This document shows positions 44,783-53,243 of a DNA stretch of 64,000 nt, piece after piece. The notes beneath the pieces were generated by a model. It ran no database searches. It was not told the DNA's origin and saw nothing but the letters and a program-made list of their open reading frames with translations. The DNA is taken from the NCBI RefSeq assembly GCF_022347725.1, contig NZ_JAKRGB010000019.1:1-64000 (forward strand), given 5' to 3'. A program made the translations under genes and the position numbers. Each line of letters opens with the position of its first letter. Positions within the stretch are counted from its first letter, which is position 1. The DNA is from Ruegeria sp. Ofav3-42. Lineage in GTDB: Bacteria; Pseudomonadota; Alphaproteobacteria; Rhodobacterales; Rhodobacteraceae.

Positions 44783-45481
44783 CTACCATTCGACATCTCC
44801 CAAGAAAATGTATCCGGCGCCGTAGATGGTTTTTATTAACCGCGGGTTCTTTGGGTCTTCGCCCAGTTTGGTGCGCAACCGCGAAATCCTGACGTCCATT
44901 GCCCTGTCGAAACTATCACCGGCGGCCCCGCCCAGCGCCTCCTGCATCTGGGCGCGGCTGATCAGACGCTTGGGACTTTCCAGAAACAGCCGGAGAACTT
45001 CGCCTTCGGCATGGCTGAAAGGGGTCTCGGTTCCAGTTCCATCCTCAAGAATGTAGCGGTCAAAATATGCCGTCCAACCATTGAACCGCGCTACATCTGA
45101 CTGCATCGTCTGCACCCTTGGGGACCGCAACCGCGCGCGAATGCGGGCTACGACTTCGGCCGGGTCGAAAGGCTTAGTAATGTAGTCGTCTGCACCCAAC
45201 TCTAACCCGGTGACGCGATCCTGTACCTGCGCACGGCCAGAAATGATGATGACGGCGGCCCCCTGCTCCAAAGCCAATCTGTGGACCAGGGCCAGCCCGT
45301 CCGTGTCTGGCAAGGACAAATCCACCAGACACACATCCGGCGTGACACGTTTGAGCGAGGCTTCAAATTCGCGCGCACGGGAAAAGCTTTGGGTCCGGAA
45401 ACCGGCATCTTCCAGCGCGTCGGTCAGAATGCGCCGGATTTCGGGCTCATCATCGACAATGGTTACCAGCGGTTTGGTCAT
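44783..45481 (-). CDS. OmpR/PhoB-family response regulator
   Basis: The protein has 232 residues. The receiver domain has the acidic pair in IVDDEP, phospho-acceptor Asp54 in VCLVDLSLPD and Lys in YITKPFDP. The C-terminal winged helix has RLRTKLGEDPKNPRLIKTIYGAGYIF (quoted in part), as in OmpR-type DNA-binding domains. It is co-transcribed with the hybrid kinase (four-base overlap) and convergent with the adhesin/T1SS operon, which makes control of surface adhesion a plausible but unproven role. Confidence 0.93.
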   Translation of the reverse strand: MTKPLVTIVDDEPEIRRILTDALEDAGFRTQSFSRAREFEASLKRVTPDVCLVDLSLPDTDGLALVHRLALEQGAAVIIISGRAQVQDRVTGLELGADDYITKPFDPAEVVARIRARLRSPRVQTMQSDVARFNGWTAYFDRYILEDGTGTETPFSHAEGEVLRLFLESPKRLISRAQMQEALGGAAGDSFDRAMDVRISRLRTKLGEDPKNPRLIKTIYGAGYIFLGDVEW

Positions 45482-47382
45482 CGGGCAGCCTCGTCTCGGA
45501 TCAGGGCGGACAGTTGCGCCCGCGTGAACGGTTTACGCAGCACCGGCGCGCGATTCAGTGCTTCTCGATGCAACGGGTCAGAATAGGGCAAGGACGTCAT
45601 CAGAATGTACGGCAAAAATGGCTTTAGATTCGCCAGGAGGTCCAGACCCGTCTTCTGCCCCTCAAGACGAATGTCCGAGAGCACAAGGGCAATGTCTTCG
45701 ACATTCTCCGCCAACGCCAACGCCTCGTCGCACGAGGTCGCCTCGATCACCGAAAACCCGAGGTCGACCAGCATGTCACGAAACTGCCGGCGCAGTTCGT
45801 CACTATCTTCGACCAACAGGACCAGACCTTCCTGAACAGGAGGGGCCGGGCGATAGGGCAGACGTAGAACAACTGATGCACCCGACGGAGTGTTGCGAAG
45901 GTTCAGGTCACCGCCTGCCAGCTTGACCGTGTCATACACCATCGGCAGGCCCAGACCCGATCCCTTGTCGCCTTTGGTCGTGAAGAATGGGTTCAGTGCC
46001 TTCTCCAACGCTTCTTTCGAAAATCCGGGACCAGTGTCCGACACTGCGATCTCAGCCCAGATTTCACCAATTGTATGAGCGCTGATCGTGATTTGGCCCG
46101 ACCCGCCACAAGCGTCACGCGCATTGAGCACAAGGTTTAACAAAGCGTCCTGAACCATGCCCGGGTCCAACATAAGGGCTTTGTCCGGCAGCGTGTTGAC
46201 GACTGACAAACCGACGCCGCGCGGCAGGGAAGGAGACGCCAGAATACGCAGGTCCTCCAGCAATCCGCGCATGTCTGTCGCTTTGGGCTGCGGTGTTCGG
46301 TTGCCGGTCATATCAGCGATACGGTTCAGCAATTGCCCGCCGCGGCGAGCCGTCTGCTGGGTCGCGGCAACGAGTTCGCGAGCTTCGTCCGGCAAACCCA
46401 TTTTTTCAAGTCGCGACTGCATACCCAGTATAATGGTCAGCAGGTTGGAAAAGTCATGGGCCAAGCCACTTGTCATTTGCGCAGCCATGGCCCGCCGGCG
46501 CGTTTGCTGCAAAGCAACACGTGCTTGCGTTTCCTCGGTGATGTCGACGGACATCACATAAACGCCCCCATCACCATCGGGGGTAAAGGATACACGGATA
46601 CGTCTGGAGTCCTGATCCTCGGTGAACTCAAACACCGACGTTTCCCCGGAATAGGCCTTCTGTAAAAACGGCTCGACCCGCAAGTAAGCCGCGGAACCCA
46701 ACGCCTGAGAAATATGCATGCCCAGGATCTCGGACGGGCGACCGGGCATGACCGAGTTCAGGCGGCGATTGGAATAGTCATACCGACCGTCAGGATCCAG
46801 ATGCGCAATATGTGCCGGCATCATCTCGGTGGTCATGCGCGTGCGTGCTTCGATTTCGGTGAGCTGACGTTTGGCTTCTTCCAAAGCCGAATTGGTAGCC
46901 GCGAGCTTTCTGTTTGTCGCTGACAGCTCCTCGGCCCGGTCGAACAACTGACCAGAAAGCTCTTCTGACCGAGCGCGCAACAGGGCCTCGGCCTGTTTCG
47001 TGTTAGTGATGTCCGTATAGACCGCCACCCAGCCACCTCTGGGCAACGGTGCGCCTTCGACCGAGATGACCTGGCCATTGGCGCGAACGCGTTCGATGTA
47101 GTGAGGTTCGAAGGTTAGAGCCTGTTTTACCCGCAGATCGACAATTTCTTCGATGTCGCTAACTTCTCCATACTCGCCATTGGAGGCGAGGTATCGGATC
47201 GTATCGCTGAACAGAGCGCCCGGCTGGACCAGATGGTCGGGCAGATCGAACATCGACTGAAATGGTCGATTGCTGACCACCAGCCGAAGCTGGCTATCAT
47301 AAATTGACAGCGCCTGCCCAATCAGATTCAGACCGGCCGTCGTCATAGCCTTAGTTTGCTGTTCAGTTATTTCCAATTCCAC
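45478..47382 (-). CDS. Hybrid sensor histidine kinase with PAS domains and C-terminal receiver
   Basis: The protein has 634 residues and no membrane helices, so it senses a cytoplasmic signal. A PAS_7-type domain lies at about 15-130 (YDSQLRLVVSNRPFQSMF), a coiled linker at 135-180 and a second PAS at 180-290. The H-box is GLAHDFSNLL at about 310, and HATPase motifs are NLVLNARDAC, DTGPGFSKE and GSGLGLPM. The receiver domain occupies about 515-630, with its Asp in LVLSDIRLEG. GTG at 47382 is the longest start; TTG at 47376 and ATG at 47346 are alternatives. The kinase carries its own receiver in addition to the separate regulator, so a branched phosphate flow is possible. Confidence 0.9.
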   Translation of the reverse strand: MELEITEQQTKAMTTAGLNLIGQALSIYDSQLRLVVSNRPFQSMFDLPDHLVQPGALFSDTIRYLASNGEYGEVSDIEEIVDLRVKQALTFEPHYIERVRANGQVISVEGAPLPRGGWVAVYTDITNTKQAEALLRARSEELSGQLFDRAEELSATNRKLAATNSALEEAKRQLTEIEARTRMTTEMMPAHIAHLDPDGRYDYSNRRLNSVMPGRPSEILGMHISQALGSAAYLRVEPFLQKAYSGETSVFEFTEDQDSRRIRVSFTPDGDGGVYVMSVDITEETQARVALQQTRRRAMAAQMTSGLAHDFSNLLTIILGMQSRLEKMGLPDEARELVAATQQTARRGGQLLNRIADMTGNRTPQPKATDMRGLLEDLRILASPSLPRGVGLSVVNTLPDKALMLDPGMVQDALLNLVLNARDACGGSGQITISAHTIGEIWAEIAVSDTGPGFSKEALEKALNPFFTTKGDKGSGLGLPMVYDTVKLAGGDLNLRNTPSGASVVLRLPYRPAPPVQEGLVLLVEDSDELRRQFRDMLVDLGFSVIEATSCDEALALAENVEDIALVLSDIRLEGQKTGLDLLANLKPFLPYILMTSLPYSDPLHREALNRAPVLRKPFTRAQLSALIRDEAAR

Positions 47383-47475
47383 CCTCCCGCATCACATGCG
47401 TAACACCGGTTCCGTCACAGGTGTAGGGGGCAGGCACGCGACACTTTGGGACAACAGGCTTTGATTACTTGGCGA

Positions 47476-49008
47476 TCAATACCTGGGTCTGGACTTTGGA
47501 CCGTCGGCCGTGATCGAATCCAGTGAAAGTGTATGATCCATGTTTCGCATGCGGTGACGCAACATTTGTCGACTCAACCGAGCCAAATCGTTCGCGTACT
47601 CAGAATCTACGGCTACGTTCTGCAATTCTCCACTCTTATGGTGGTCGAACAAAATAGGCGGAAGTTCCGCAGCAAACTCGACCAGAGTGAAACGCTCATC
47701 CCGTAGGATGCCCAGGCACGAGTCGCTGTTGCCCGTTCCCAAAACGTGCTGCCAAACAGAAGGCTTTTCGGGCTCAGCAAAGTCCAGCTCACTGAAAGAA
47801 TAGCTGCGCCAGTCGTCAGGGGTTTCTCCCTGCAACAGCGGAAGCAGCGATCGCCCGTCCATTGAGTTCGGGATCGGCTGACCAACCCAATCCAGTATCG
47901 TTGGCGTAATATCGATGGACTCGGTTGGTACCGAAACAACTGATCCGGCACGCGCCTGATTGTTTGGATCCCGGATCATCAGGGGCGTTTTGTAGGCCGC
48001 GTCGTAGACCGTCATCTTACCCCAGCTGTGGCGATCACCCAGCATCTCTCCGTGATCGGCGGTTACAACCACCATTGTGTCGTCGTATTGACCACTGTCC
48101 TTCAGGAACCGGATGACACGCCCAACGTGATGGTCGACCTCGGATGCAAGCCCCAAATACACGGCGCGCAAGGTCTGAATATTCTCGATGGTTGGCTCGA
48201 CGTCATCAAACCCCAAAACAAAATCACTGGCGGTCTGATTGGCTATTGTCGGGCCGAAGAAGGGATGCATTGCGCCCTCTACCCCGGCATCCGAAAATCC
48301 AGCGGGCCGAGGCAGTGTCTCGGGATCGTACATATCATTATACGGCGCAGGCGCGACCAATGGCGGATGCGGCCGAATATATGTCAGATGAGCGAACCAG
48401 TTCTCGTCAGAAAACGGGGCCATGCTGTTCAGGAACACATCCGTCAGAAATGCCGTGTCACTGTCTTCGGCCCGATACATGGCGGGGTCATTCAGTCGCG
48501 GTTGGCCGCCGCTTGGCGCTACCGGTTTGTGGACATCCCAGTAGTCTTCGAACTCATAGCCCTTTTGCATCAGGTGAGACCGCCAGGGATAAGACTCCTC
48601 AAGCCGCATTTCGACCACCTCGTGAAATCCGTTCATCGGGTGTTCATACGATTTCAGGATCGGATCGTTCTGGTCATGAACTCGTGGGTCCGCCGATGTG
48701 TCGGTGTACCCAAATAGCATGGGCAGATAACCTGCCTTGCGCATCTCGGTCGCGATGTTCGGCGTGTCGTGCCGCAACGGAGTGCCATTGCGAACCGAGC
48801 GGTGATTCATCGCGTATTGCCCGGTCAGGATGGATGCACGCGACGGGCCACAGGGGTTGGTTACCGAAAAATGCTGCTCGAACGTGACGGCTTCGTCCAT
48901 GAACGCGCGCAAGTTCGGCAGTTCGACATGGGCCGCCAAGGCACCGTTCAGGCAATCGGCGCGCAATTGATCGATGATGATGAACAAGACATTTCCGGCG
49001 TGCGGCAT
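47476..49008 (-). CDS. Sulfatase-superfamily hydrolase, phosphonate-monoester-hydrolase-like
   Basis: This alkaline phosphatase superfamily enzyme has 510 residues. Metal-site motif LFIIIDQLRADCLN is at the N-terminus, the formylglycine motif NPCGPSRASILTG (CxPSR) at about residue 52, then YIRPHPPLVAP and VVTADHGEMLGDRHSWGK. The NPCGPSR context and length resemble rhizobial phosphonate monoester hydrolases / phosphodiesterases rather than choline-sulfatase. There is no signal peptide. It stands alone between the kinase and the lipid transporter, transcribed leftward. Sulfate or phosphate esters are both possible substrates. Confidence 0.82.
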   Translation of the reverse strand: MPHAGNVLFIIIDQLRADCLNGALAAHVELPNLRAFMDEAVTFEQHFSVTNPCGPSRASILTGQYAMNHRSVRNGTPLRHDTPNIATEMRKAGYLPMLFGYTDTSADPRVHDQNDPILKSYEHPMNGFHEVVEMRLEESYPWRSHLMQKGYEFEDYWDVHKPVAPSGGQPRLNDPAMYRAEDSDTAFLTDVFLNSMAPFSDENWFAHLTYIRPHPPLVAPAPYNDMYDPETLPRPAGFSDAGVEGAMHPFFGPTIANQTASDFVLGFDDVEPTIENIQTLRAVYLGLASEVDHHVGRVIRFLKDSGQYDDTMVVVTADHGEMLGDRHSWGKMTVYDAAYKTPLMIRDPNNQARAGSVVSVPTESIDITPTILDWVGQPIPNSMDGRSLLPLLQGETPDDWRSYSFSELDFAEPEKPSVWQHVLGTGNSDSCLGILRDERFTLVEFAAELPPILFDHHKSGELQNVAVDSEYANDLARLSRQMLRHRMRNMDHTLSLDSITADGPKSRPRY

Positions 49009-49245
49009 TTCGATCTCCCTGATTCCACATAAGTGGTGCCGAAGCGAACTCTGTCTCTGTTCGCAAAGCCCGGCAACAAGATAGTCGTGCCCTGTCTAAA
49101 TTTGTTTTTTGTTCCGGGGCAGTTCGGATCCGGGCGCGGCTTATCGAAGCCAAAAATATGTTTGAACGCAACGCCCTATGCAACTGAGGCTTTTGGGCCC
49201 GGAATTGTCACTCAGACGCTATTACACCGCGACAATTACTGTGCA

Positions 49246-49268
49246 ACCTGCAAAAATCCGTTGCAGGT
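49246..49268. promoter_or_regulatory. Perfect 8-bp inverted repeat upstream of the lipid-transport operon
   Basis: ACCTGCAA at 49246-49253 is followed by seven bases and then its exact complement TTGCAGGT at 49261-49268. It ends 27 bases before the likely ATG of the MlaE-type gene. It could be an operator or a hairpin in the leader RNA; there is no T run, so a terminator is unlikely. Confidence 0.45.
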
Positions 49269-49295
49269 CAATGTCCTTTGGCATCACATACGCGC

Positions 49296-50420
49296 ATGAC
49301 CCAGCCAATGATACAGTCGGACCGTGACGCCAACGGCGTCTACCTGCGGGTTTCGGGTGATCTGCTGACACAATCTTTGGAAACAGTGGAAACGACCTTT
49401 ACCTCGTTCCACACGGATGGGGACGACGTCACCGTCGATCTGTCCAAGGTCGAAGCATTGGATACCGGTGGCGCATGGCTGATTGCCGATCTGGCGCGCC
49501 GCGTTAAAGCGGGCGGCGCAGAAGTCCATTATCTGGGACTAAATCCCGCTCATTCCGCGCTGCTCGAGACTGTGGCTGAAAACATACCCGACGATCCTGG
49601 CATCGAAACCGAACGCCGCAGCTTTGTCGACTGGGTAGCAAGTGTAGGGAAACGCACGGTCCAGGCCGGAAAGGATGGCCTGTCGCTGCTTGGGTTTTTG
49701 GGTCTGACGCTGCACCGCCTCGTGCGTACGATCCTGATGCCGCGTCGGTTACGTACTGCGGCACTGGTATCCCAAATGGAGGAAACCGGCTTCAAGGCCA
49801 TACCAATCGTCGCTCTGATGGGGTTCCTGATCGGCGTCGTGCTGGCCTTTCAGGGTGCCACTCAGCTGAAACAATTCGGGGCCGAGATTTTTGTGGTCGA
49901 GCTGATCTCGATCTCGGTTCTGCGCGAGCTTGGCATTTTGCTGACCGCGATCATTGTTGCTGGCCGGTCTGGTTCAGCCTTCACAGCATCAATTGGTTCG
50001 ATGAAAGTTCAGGAAGAAATCGACGCAATGCGGACGCTGGGTCTGGACCCGATTGAGGTTTTGGTGATCCCGCGAGTTGTTGCTCTGTTGATCATGCTTC
50101 CGATACTTGGGTTCATTGCAGATATTGCGGCGCTGATCGGTGGTGGATTGATGAGCTGGATCGACCTTGGCGTCAGCCCCGGTATGTTCGTAACGCGCCT
50201 GAAAGAGAACACCGGCATCTGGCAATTTGCCATCGGCATGATCAAAGCGCCGTTCTTTGCGTTGGTCATCGGCGTCATTGCCTGCTGGCAGGCGATGCAA
50301 GTCAAGGGTTCAGCCCAAAGTGTCGGGCAAAGAACGACCGCTTCGGTTGTGCAGTCCATCTTTCTGGTCATCGCGCTGGATGCACTGTTCTCAATCTTCT
50401 TCTCAGTGATGGAGATCTGA
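49296..50420 (+). CDS. MlaE-family ABC permease with N-terminal STAS domain
   Basis: This is an inner-membrane permease of a lipid (Mla/Mce-type) ABC importer, about 374 residues. The first 95 residues form a STAS/MlaB-like domain (VDLSKVEALDTGGAWLIADL); the rest is the MlaE permease with FLIGVVLAFQGATQL, the EQ-loop-like region IDAMRTLGLDPIEVLVIPR, and four to five helices. In E. coli MlaB and MlaE are separate proteins; here they are one chain. ATG at 49296 is used (TTG at 49278 is in frame). It is followed after one base by the ATPase gene. Confidence 0.9.
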   Translation: MTQPMIQSDRDANGVYLRVSGDLLTQSLETVETTFTSFHTDGDDVTVDLSKVEALDTGGAWLIADLARRVKAGGAEVHYLGLNPAHSALLETVAENIPDDPGIETERRSFVDWVASVGKRTVQAGKDGLSLLGFLGLTLHRLVRTILMPRRLRTAALVSQMEETGFKAIPIVALMGFLIGVVLAFQGATQLKQFGAEIFVVELISISVLRELGILLTAIIVAGRSGSAFTASIGSMKVQEEIDAMRTLGLDPIEVLVIPRVVALLIMLPILGFIADIAALIGGGLMSWIDLGVSPGMFVTRLKENTGIWQFAIGMIKAPFFALVIGVIACWQAMQVKGSAQSVGQRTTASVVQSIFLVIALDALFSIFFSVMEI

Positions 50421-50421
50421 C

Positions 50422-51237
50422 ATGGACGGGACAACTCTGGAACAGACCTCGAAGACAGGCGCACAGCGCGAGGCCGTGATCCGCGTCCGCAACCTGACGA
50501 ACCGGTTCGGGCCACAGGTGGTGCACGAGAACCTGAACCTGGACGTTTGGCGTGGTGAAGTTCTGGGGATCGTCGGCGGCTCGGGGACGGGCAAATCGGT
50601 TTTGTTGCGCACGATCGTTGGCCTGAACAGACCGGCGGCTGGCAGTATCGAAGTGCTGGGCGTCGACGTTTTGAACGGGCCGGAAGAGGAGCGACGCCGC
50701 ATCGAGCGCCACTGGGGCGTCGCCTTTCAGGACGGCGCGCTGTTTTCGTCGTTGACCGTTTTGCAGAATGTCATGGCCCCGTTGCGCGAACATACCGGGC
50801 TGAGCGAAAAGCTGATGTGCGCGCTTGGTAACCTCAAGATCAGTCTGGTTGGACTACCAGCACTGAGCTGCGGCAAGCTGCCGTCAGAATTATCAGGCGG
50901 GATGCGCAAACGCGCCGCTCTTGCCCGAGCCTTGGCATTAGACCCCGAGATCGTGTTTCTGGATGAACCAACCGCTGGATTGGACCCGATTGGCGCCGCC
51001 GCCTACGACGAGTTGATCGGAGAATTGCAACACGCTTTGGGCTTGACGGTGTTTATGGTCACGCATGATCTGGATAGCCTCTACGCCATTTGCGATCGGG
51101 TCGCAGTTCTTGCGGAAAAACGCGTGCTGGTTGAAGGTCCGATTGAAGAAATGACCAAAGTCGATCATCCTTGGGTTCAGGAATATTTCACCGGCCCCCG
51201 GGCGCGCGCGGCGCAAGAGAAGGGGCAGGACAGGTAA
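50422..51237 (+). CDS. MlaF-family ABC transporter ATP-binding protein
   Basis: This is the ATPase of the lipid transporter, 271 residues, with intact Walker A (GGSGTGKSVLL), Q-loop in GVAFQDGALFSSLTV, signature ELSGGMRKRAALAR, Walker B EIVFLDEPTAGLD and switch His in VTHDLDS. LSGGM and the FQDGALF stretch are characteristic of MlaF-type ATPases. Its start lies one base after the permease stop. Confidence 0.93.
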   Translation: MDGTTLEQTSKTGAQREAVIRVRNLTNRFGPQVVHENLNLDVWRGEVLGIVGGSGTGKSVLLRTIVGLNRPAAGSIEVLGVDVLNGPEEERRRIERHWGVAFQDGALFSSLTVLQNVMAPLREHTGLSEKLMCALGNLKISLVGLPALSCGKLPSELSGGMRKRAALARALALDPEIVFLDEPTAGLDPIGAAAYDELIGELQHALGLTVFMVTHDLDSLYAICDRVAVLAEKRVLVEGPIEEMTKVDHPWVQEYFTGPRARAAQEKGQDR

Positions 51238-51242
51238 AGGCT

Positions 51243-52559
51243 ATGGAGACCCGGGCAAATTACATTCTGATCGGTGCGTTCACCATCGCGGGCATCCTCG
51301 GTGCCTTTGGCTTTTTCCTGTGGCTCGCGAAATTCGAGGTGTCACGGCAATACGCGTATTACGATGTGCTTTTCGACAATGTCTCGGGCCTGTCCGCCGC
51401 AGGCGGCGTCAGCTTTAATGGCCTGCCGGTGGGGCAGGTGATTTCGTTGAACCTGGACGAAGATGATCCGTCAAAGGTGCGCGTGAAGTTGGAAGTTGAC
51501 GCCGATATTCCCGTGACCGAAGACACGATCGCGCAATTGCAGTCTCTGGGCGTCACCGGTGTCAGTTACGTTGAACTGACCGGGGGCAAAAGCGGCGACA
51601 AACGGTTGCCGGAAAACAGCGTGATAAAAAGCAAGCGCAGCGCCATTCAATCCCTGTTCGAAGGGGCGCCAAAGGTTCTGGACGAGGCAGTTACCTTGCT
51701 GGAAAACCTGAATGAAGTTGTCGATGACAAGAACCGCAAATCTGTCAGCGACATTCTGAACAACCTGGCGGCGGCTTCAGGCAAATTGGACAAAACACTT
51801 TCGGATTTTGAAAACCTGTCCACAGATCTCGGCGGGGCTGCGAAACAGCTGGGTAACTTCACCACACGCCTCGAAAAACTTGCCGACACGGCCGAAACGA
51901 CCCTGACCACGGGGACGGACACGCTCAAAAGCGTGAAGACGGCGGCGGAGTCTGCGACGGCAACCCTGGACAGCGCCAAGGGCACGATCGAAACCGCTGA
52001 CCGTTTGATCAAAGACGACCTCAAATCCTTTATTGACCGGGCATCGAACCTGGCAGAACGGCTGTCCGGGTTGTCAGACGAAGGCAGCGTCGCCCTTGCG
52101 ACAGTCACCGAGACGTTCTTGAACGCAAACAAAACTTTGGGATCGATCACTGGCGCCATGGAAACCGCAAACAGCACGCTTGTGTCAGCGGAAAAGGCCT
52201 TTGACTCGGCCAATAAGGTGATAAACGAAGACGTCGGAGCGGTCATGGACGATATCCGAAACGCCGCTAATCAAGTCGCGACCACGGTTTCGAACGTCAC
52301 CGAAAAGCTGGACAAAATCTCTGCCGATATCCTAAGCGCGTCACAATCTGCGTCCGAGTTGATGGGAACCATCGACGGCATCGTTCAAGACAACCGGCGG
52401 CAATTGTCCGACTTCCTCCGCGTCGGCCTGCCGCAGTTCACGCGGTTTGTGGAAGAGTCGCAACGGCTTGTGATCAGCCTGGATCGGCTGGTGGATAAAA
52501 TCGAACGTGACCCGGCACGCTTCTTACTGGGAACTCAAGCATCGGAGTTTCGCCAATGA
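51243..52559 (+). CDS. MCE (MlaD-like) domain protein
   Basis: The protein has 438 residues. One N-terminal transmembrane helix (YILIGAFTIAGILGAFGFFL) precedes a single MCE domain (about 40-115; YYDVLFDNVSGLSAAGGVSF, GLPVGQV, VTGVSYVELTGG). A very long helical, Ala/Thr/Leu-rich C-terminal region (about 140-420) follows and probably forms a tube or bundle bridging the periplasm. It is much longer than E. coli MlaD (about 183) and more like PqiB/LetB-type or mycobacterial Mce proteins in reach. ATG at 51243 is chosen because the membrane helix follows it directly; the frame is open to 51171 inside the ATPase gene. Confidence 0.88.
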   Translation: METRANYILIGAFTIAGILGAFGFFLWLAKFEVSRQYAYYDVLFDNVSGLSAAGGVSFNGLPVGQVISLNLDEDDPSKVRVKLEVDADIPVTEDTIAQLQSLGVTGVSYVELTGGKSGDKRLPENSVIKSKRSAIQSLFEGAPKVLDEAVTLLENLNEVVDDKNRKSVSDILNNLAAASGKLDKTLSDFENLSTDLGGAAKQLGNFTTRLEKLADTAETTLTTGTDTLKSVKTAAESATATLDSAKGTIETADRLIKDDLKSFIDRASNLAERLSGLSDEGSVALATVTETFLNANKTLGSITGAMETANSTLVSAEKAFDSANKVINEDVGAVMDDIRNAANQVATTVSNVTEKLDKISADILSASQSASELMGTIDGIVQDNRRQLSDFLRVGLPQFTRFVEESQRLVISLDRLVDKIERDPARFLLGTQASEFRQ

Positions 52560-53206
52560 TCAGGCTCTTTTTCTTGGCTCTGGCGCTGGTTTCGCTGGGC
52601 GGTTGTACAGGATTGGGGACGCTCAGACAGGCGTCCAAGCCGAACGATCTGTATCTGTTGACGCCTAAGAGCACATTTTCCTCGTCGATACCACGTGTTC
52701 AAAAGCAGATCGTCGTGCAGGAGCCAACGGCGACCGCTGCGGTCAATACCGATCAGATCGCCATTCAGCCAACGCCACTTCAGGTGCAGTATCTGCCGCG
52801 TGCCAGATGGGTTGATCGCGCACCACTTATTGTTCAGGCGCTGCTTGTGGAAAGTTATGAGAACAGCGGGAAGGTGGCCGCCGTAGGCCGTTCTACTGTT
52901 GGTTTGCGCGCGGATTATGTCATCGTCCCGGACCTGCGAGAGTTTCAGGGGCTTGTCATCAGTGACGTTGAAGGCTCGAAAACCATACGCGTCGAAGTGC
53001 GCATGAACATTAAGATTATTGACGAGTTCGAAGACAAGATCATCGCATCCAGCTCGTTTCGGGAATTTGTTGTATCGGAAAGTGACAAGACGCCGGATCT
53101 TGTGAGGGCTTTCGACGAAGCTTTGGGCAAGACTATGCGGGACGCCGTGGAATGGAGCGTGCGCCGCATCAATACTCACGCAGCCAACAACCAAAGATCG
53201 TACTGA
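52556..53206 (+). CDS. ABC-type transport auxiliary lipoprotein (PqiC-like)
   Basis: This 216-residue outer-membrane lipoprotein has signal peptide IRLFFLALALVSLGGC with lipobox LGGC at residues 14-17. The DUF330/PqiC-type domain is recognised by PNDLYLLTPK, LQVQYLPRARWVDRAPLIVQ (20 residues shown) and the later GLRADYVIVPDLREF. It overlaps the MCE gene by four bases. It probably docks the MCE tube to the outer membrane, completing a permease-ATPase-MCE-lipoprotein set. Confidence 0.87.
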   Translation: MIRLFFLALALVSLGGCTGLGTLRQASKPNDLYLLTPKSTFSSSIPRVQKQIVVQEPTATAAVNTDQIAIQPTPLQVQYLPRARWVDRAPLIVQALLVESYENSGKVAAVGRSTVGLRADYVIVPDLREFQGLVISDVEGSKTIRVEVRMNIKIIDEFEDKIIASSSFREFVVSESDKTPDLVRAFDEALGKTMRDAVEWSVRRINTHAANNQRSY

Positions 53207-53207
53207 T

Positions 53208-53232
53208 AGGACGCCGCCTTGCGCAGCGCCCT
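53208..53232. terminator. Possible bidirectional hairpin between convergent operons
   Basis: AGGACGCCGC at 53208-53217 can pair with GCAGCGCCCT at 53223-53232 over a five-base loop, with two mismatches in ten pairs. It starts two bases after the lipoprotein stop and precedes the convergent von Willebrand gene end. There is no T run on either side, so it is a weak call. Confidence 0.3.
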
Positions 53233-53243
53233 ATTGCGGGATG

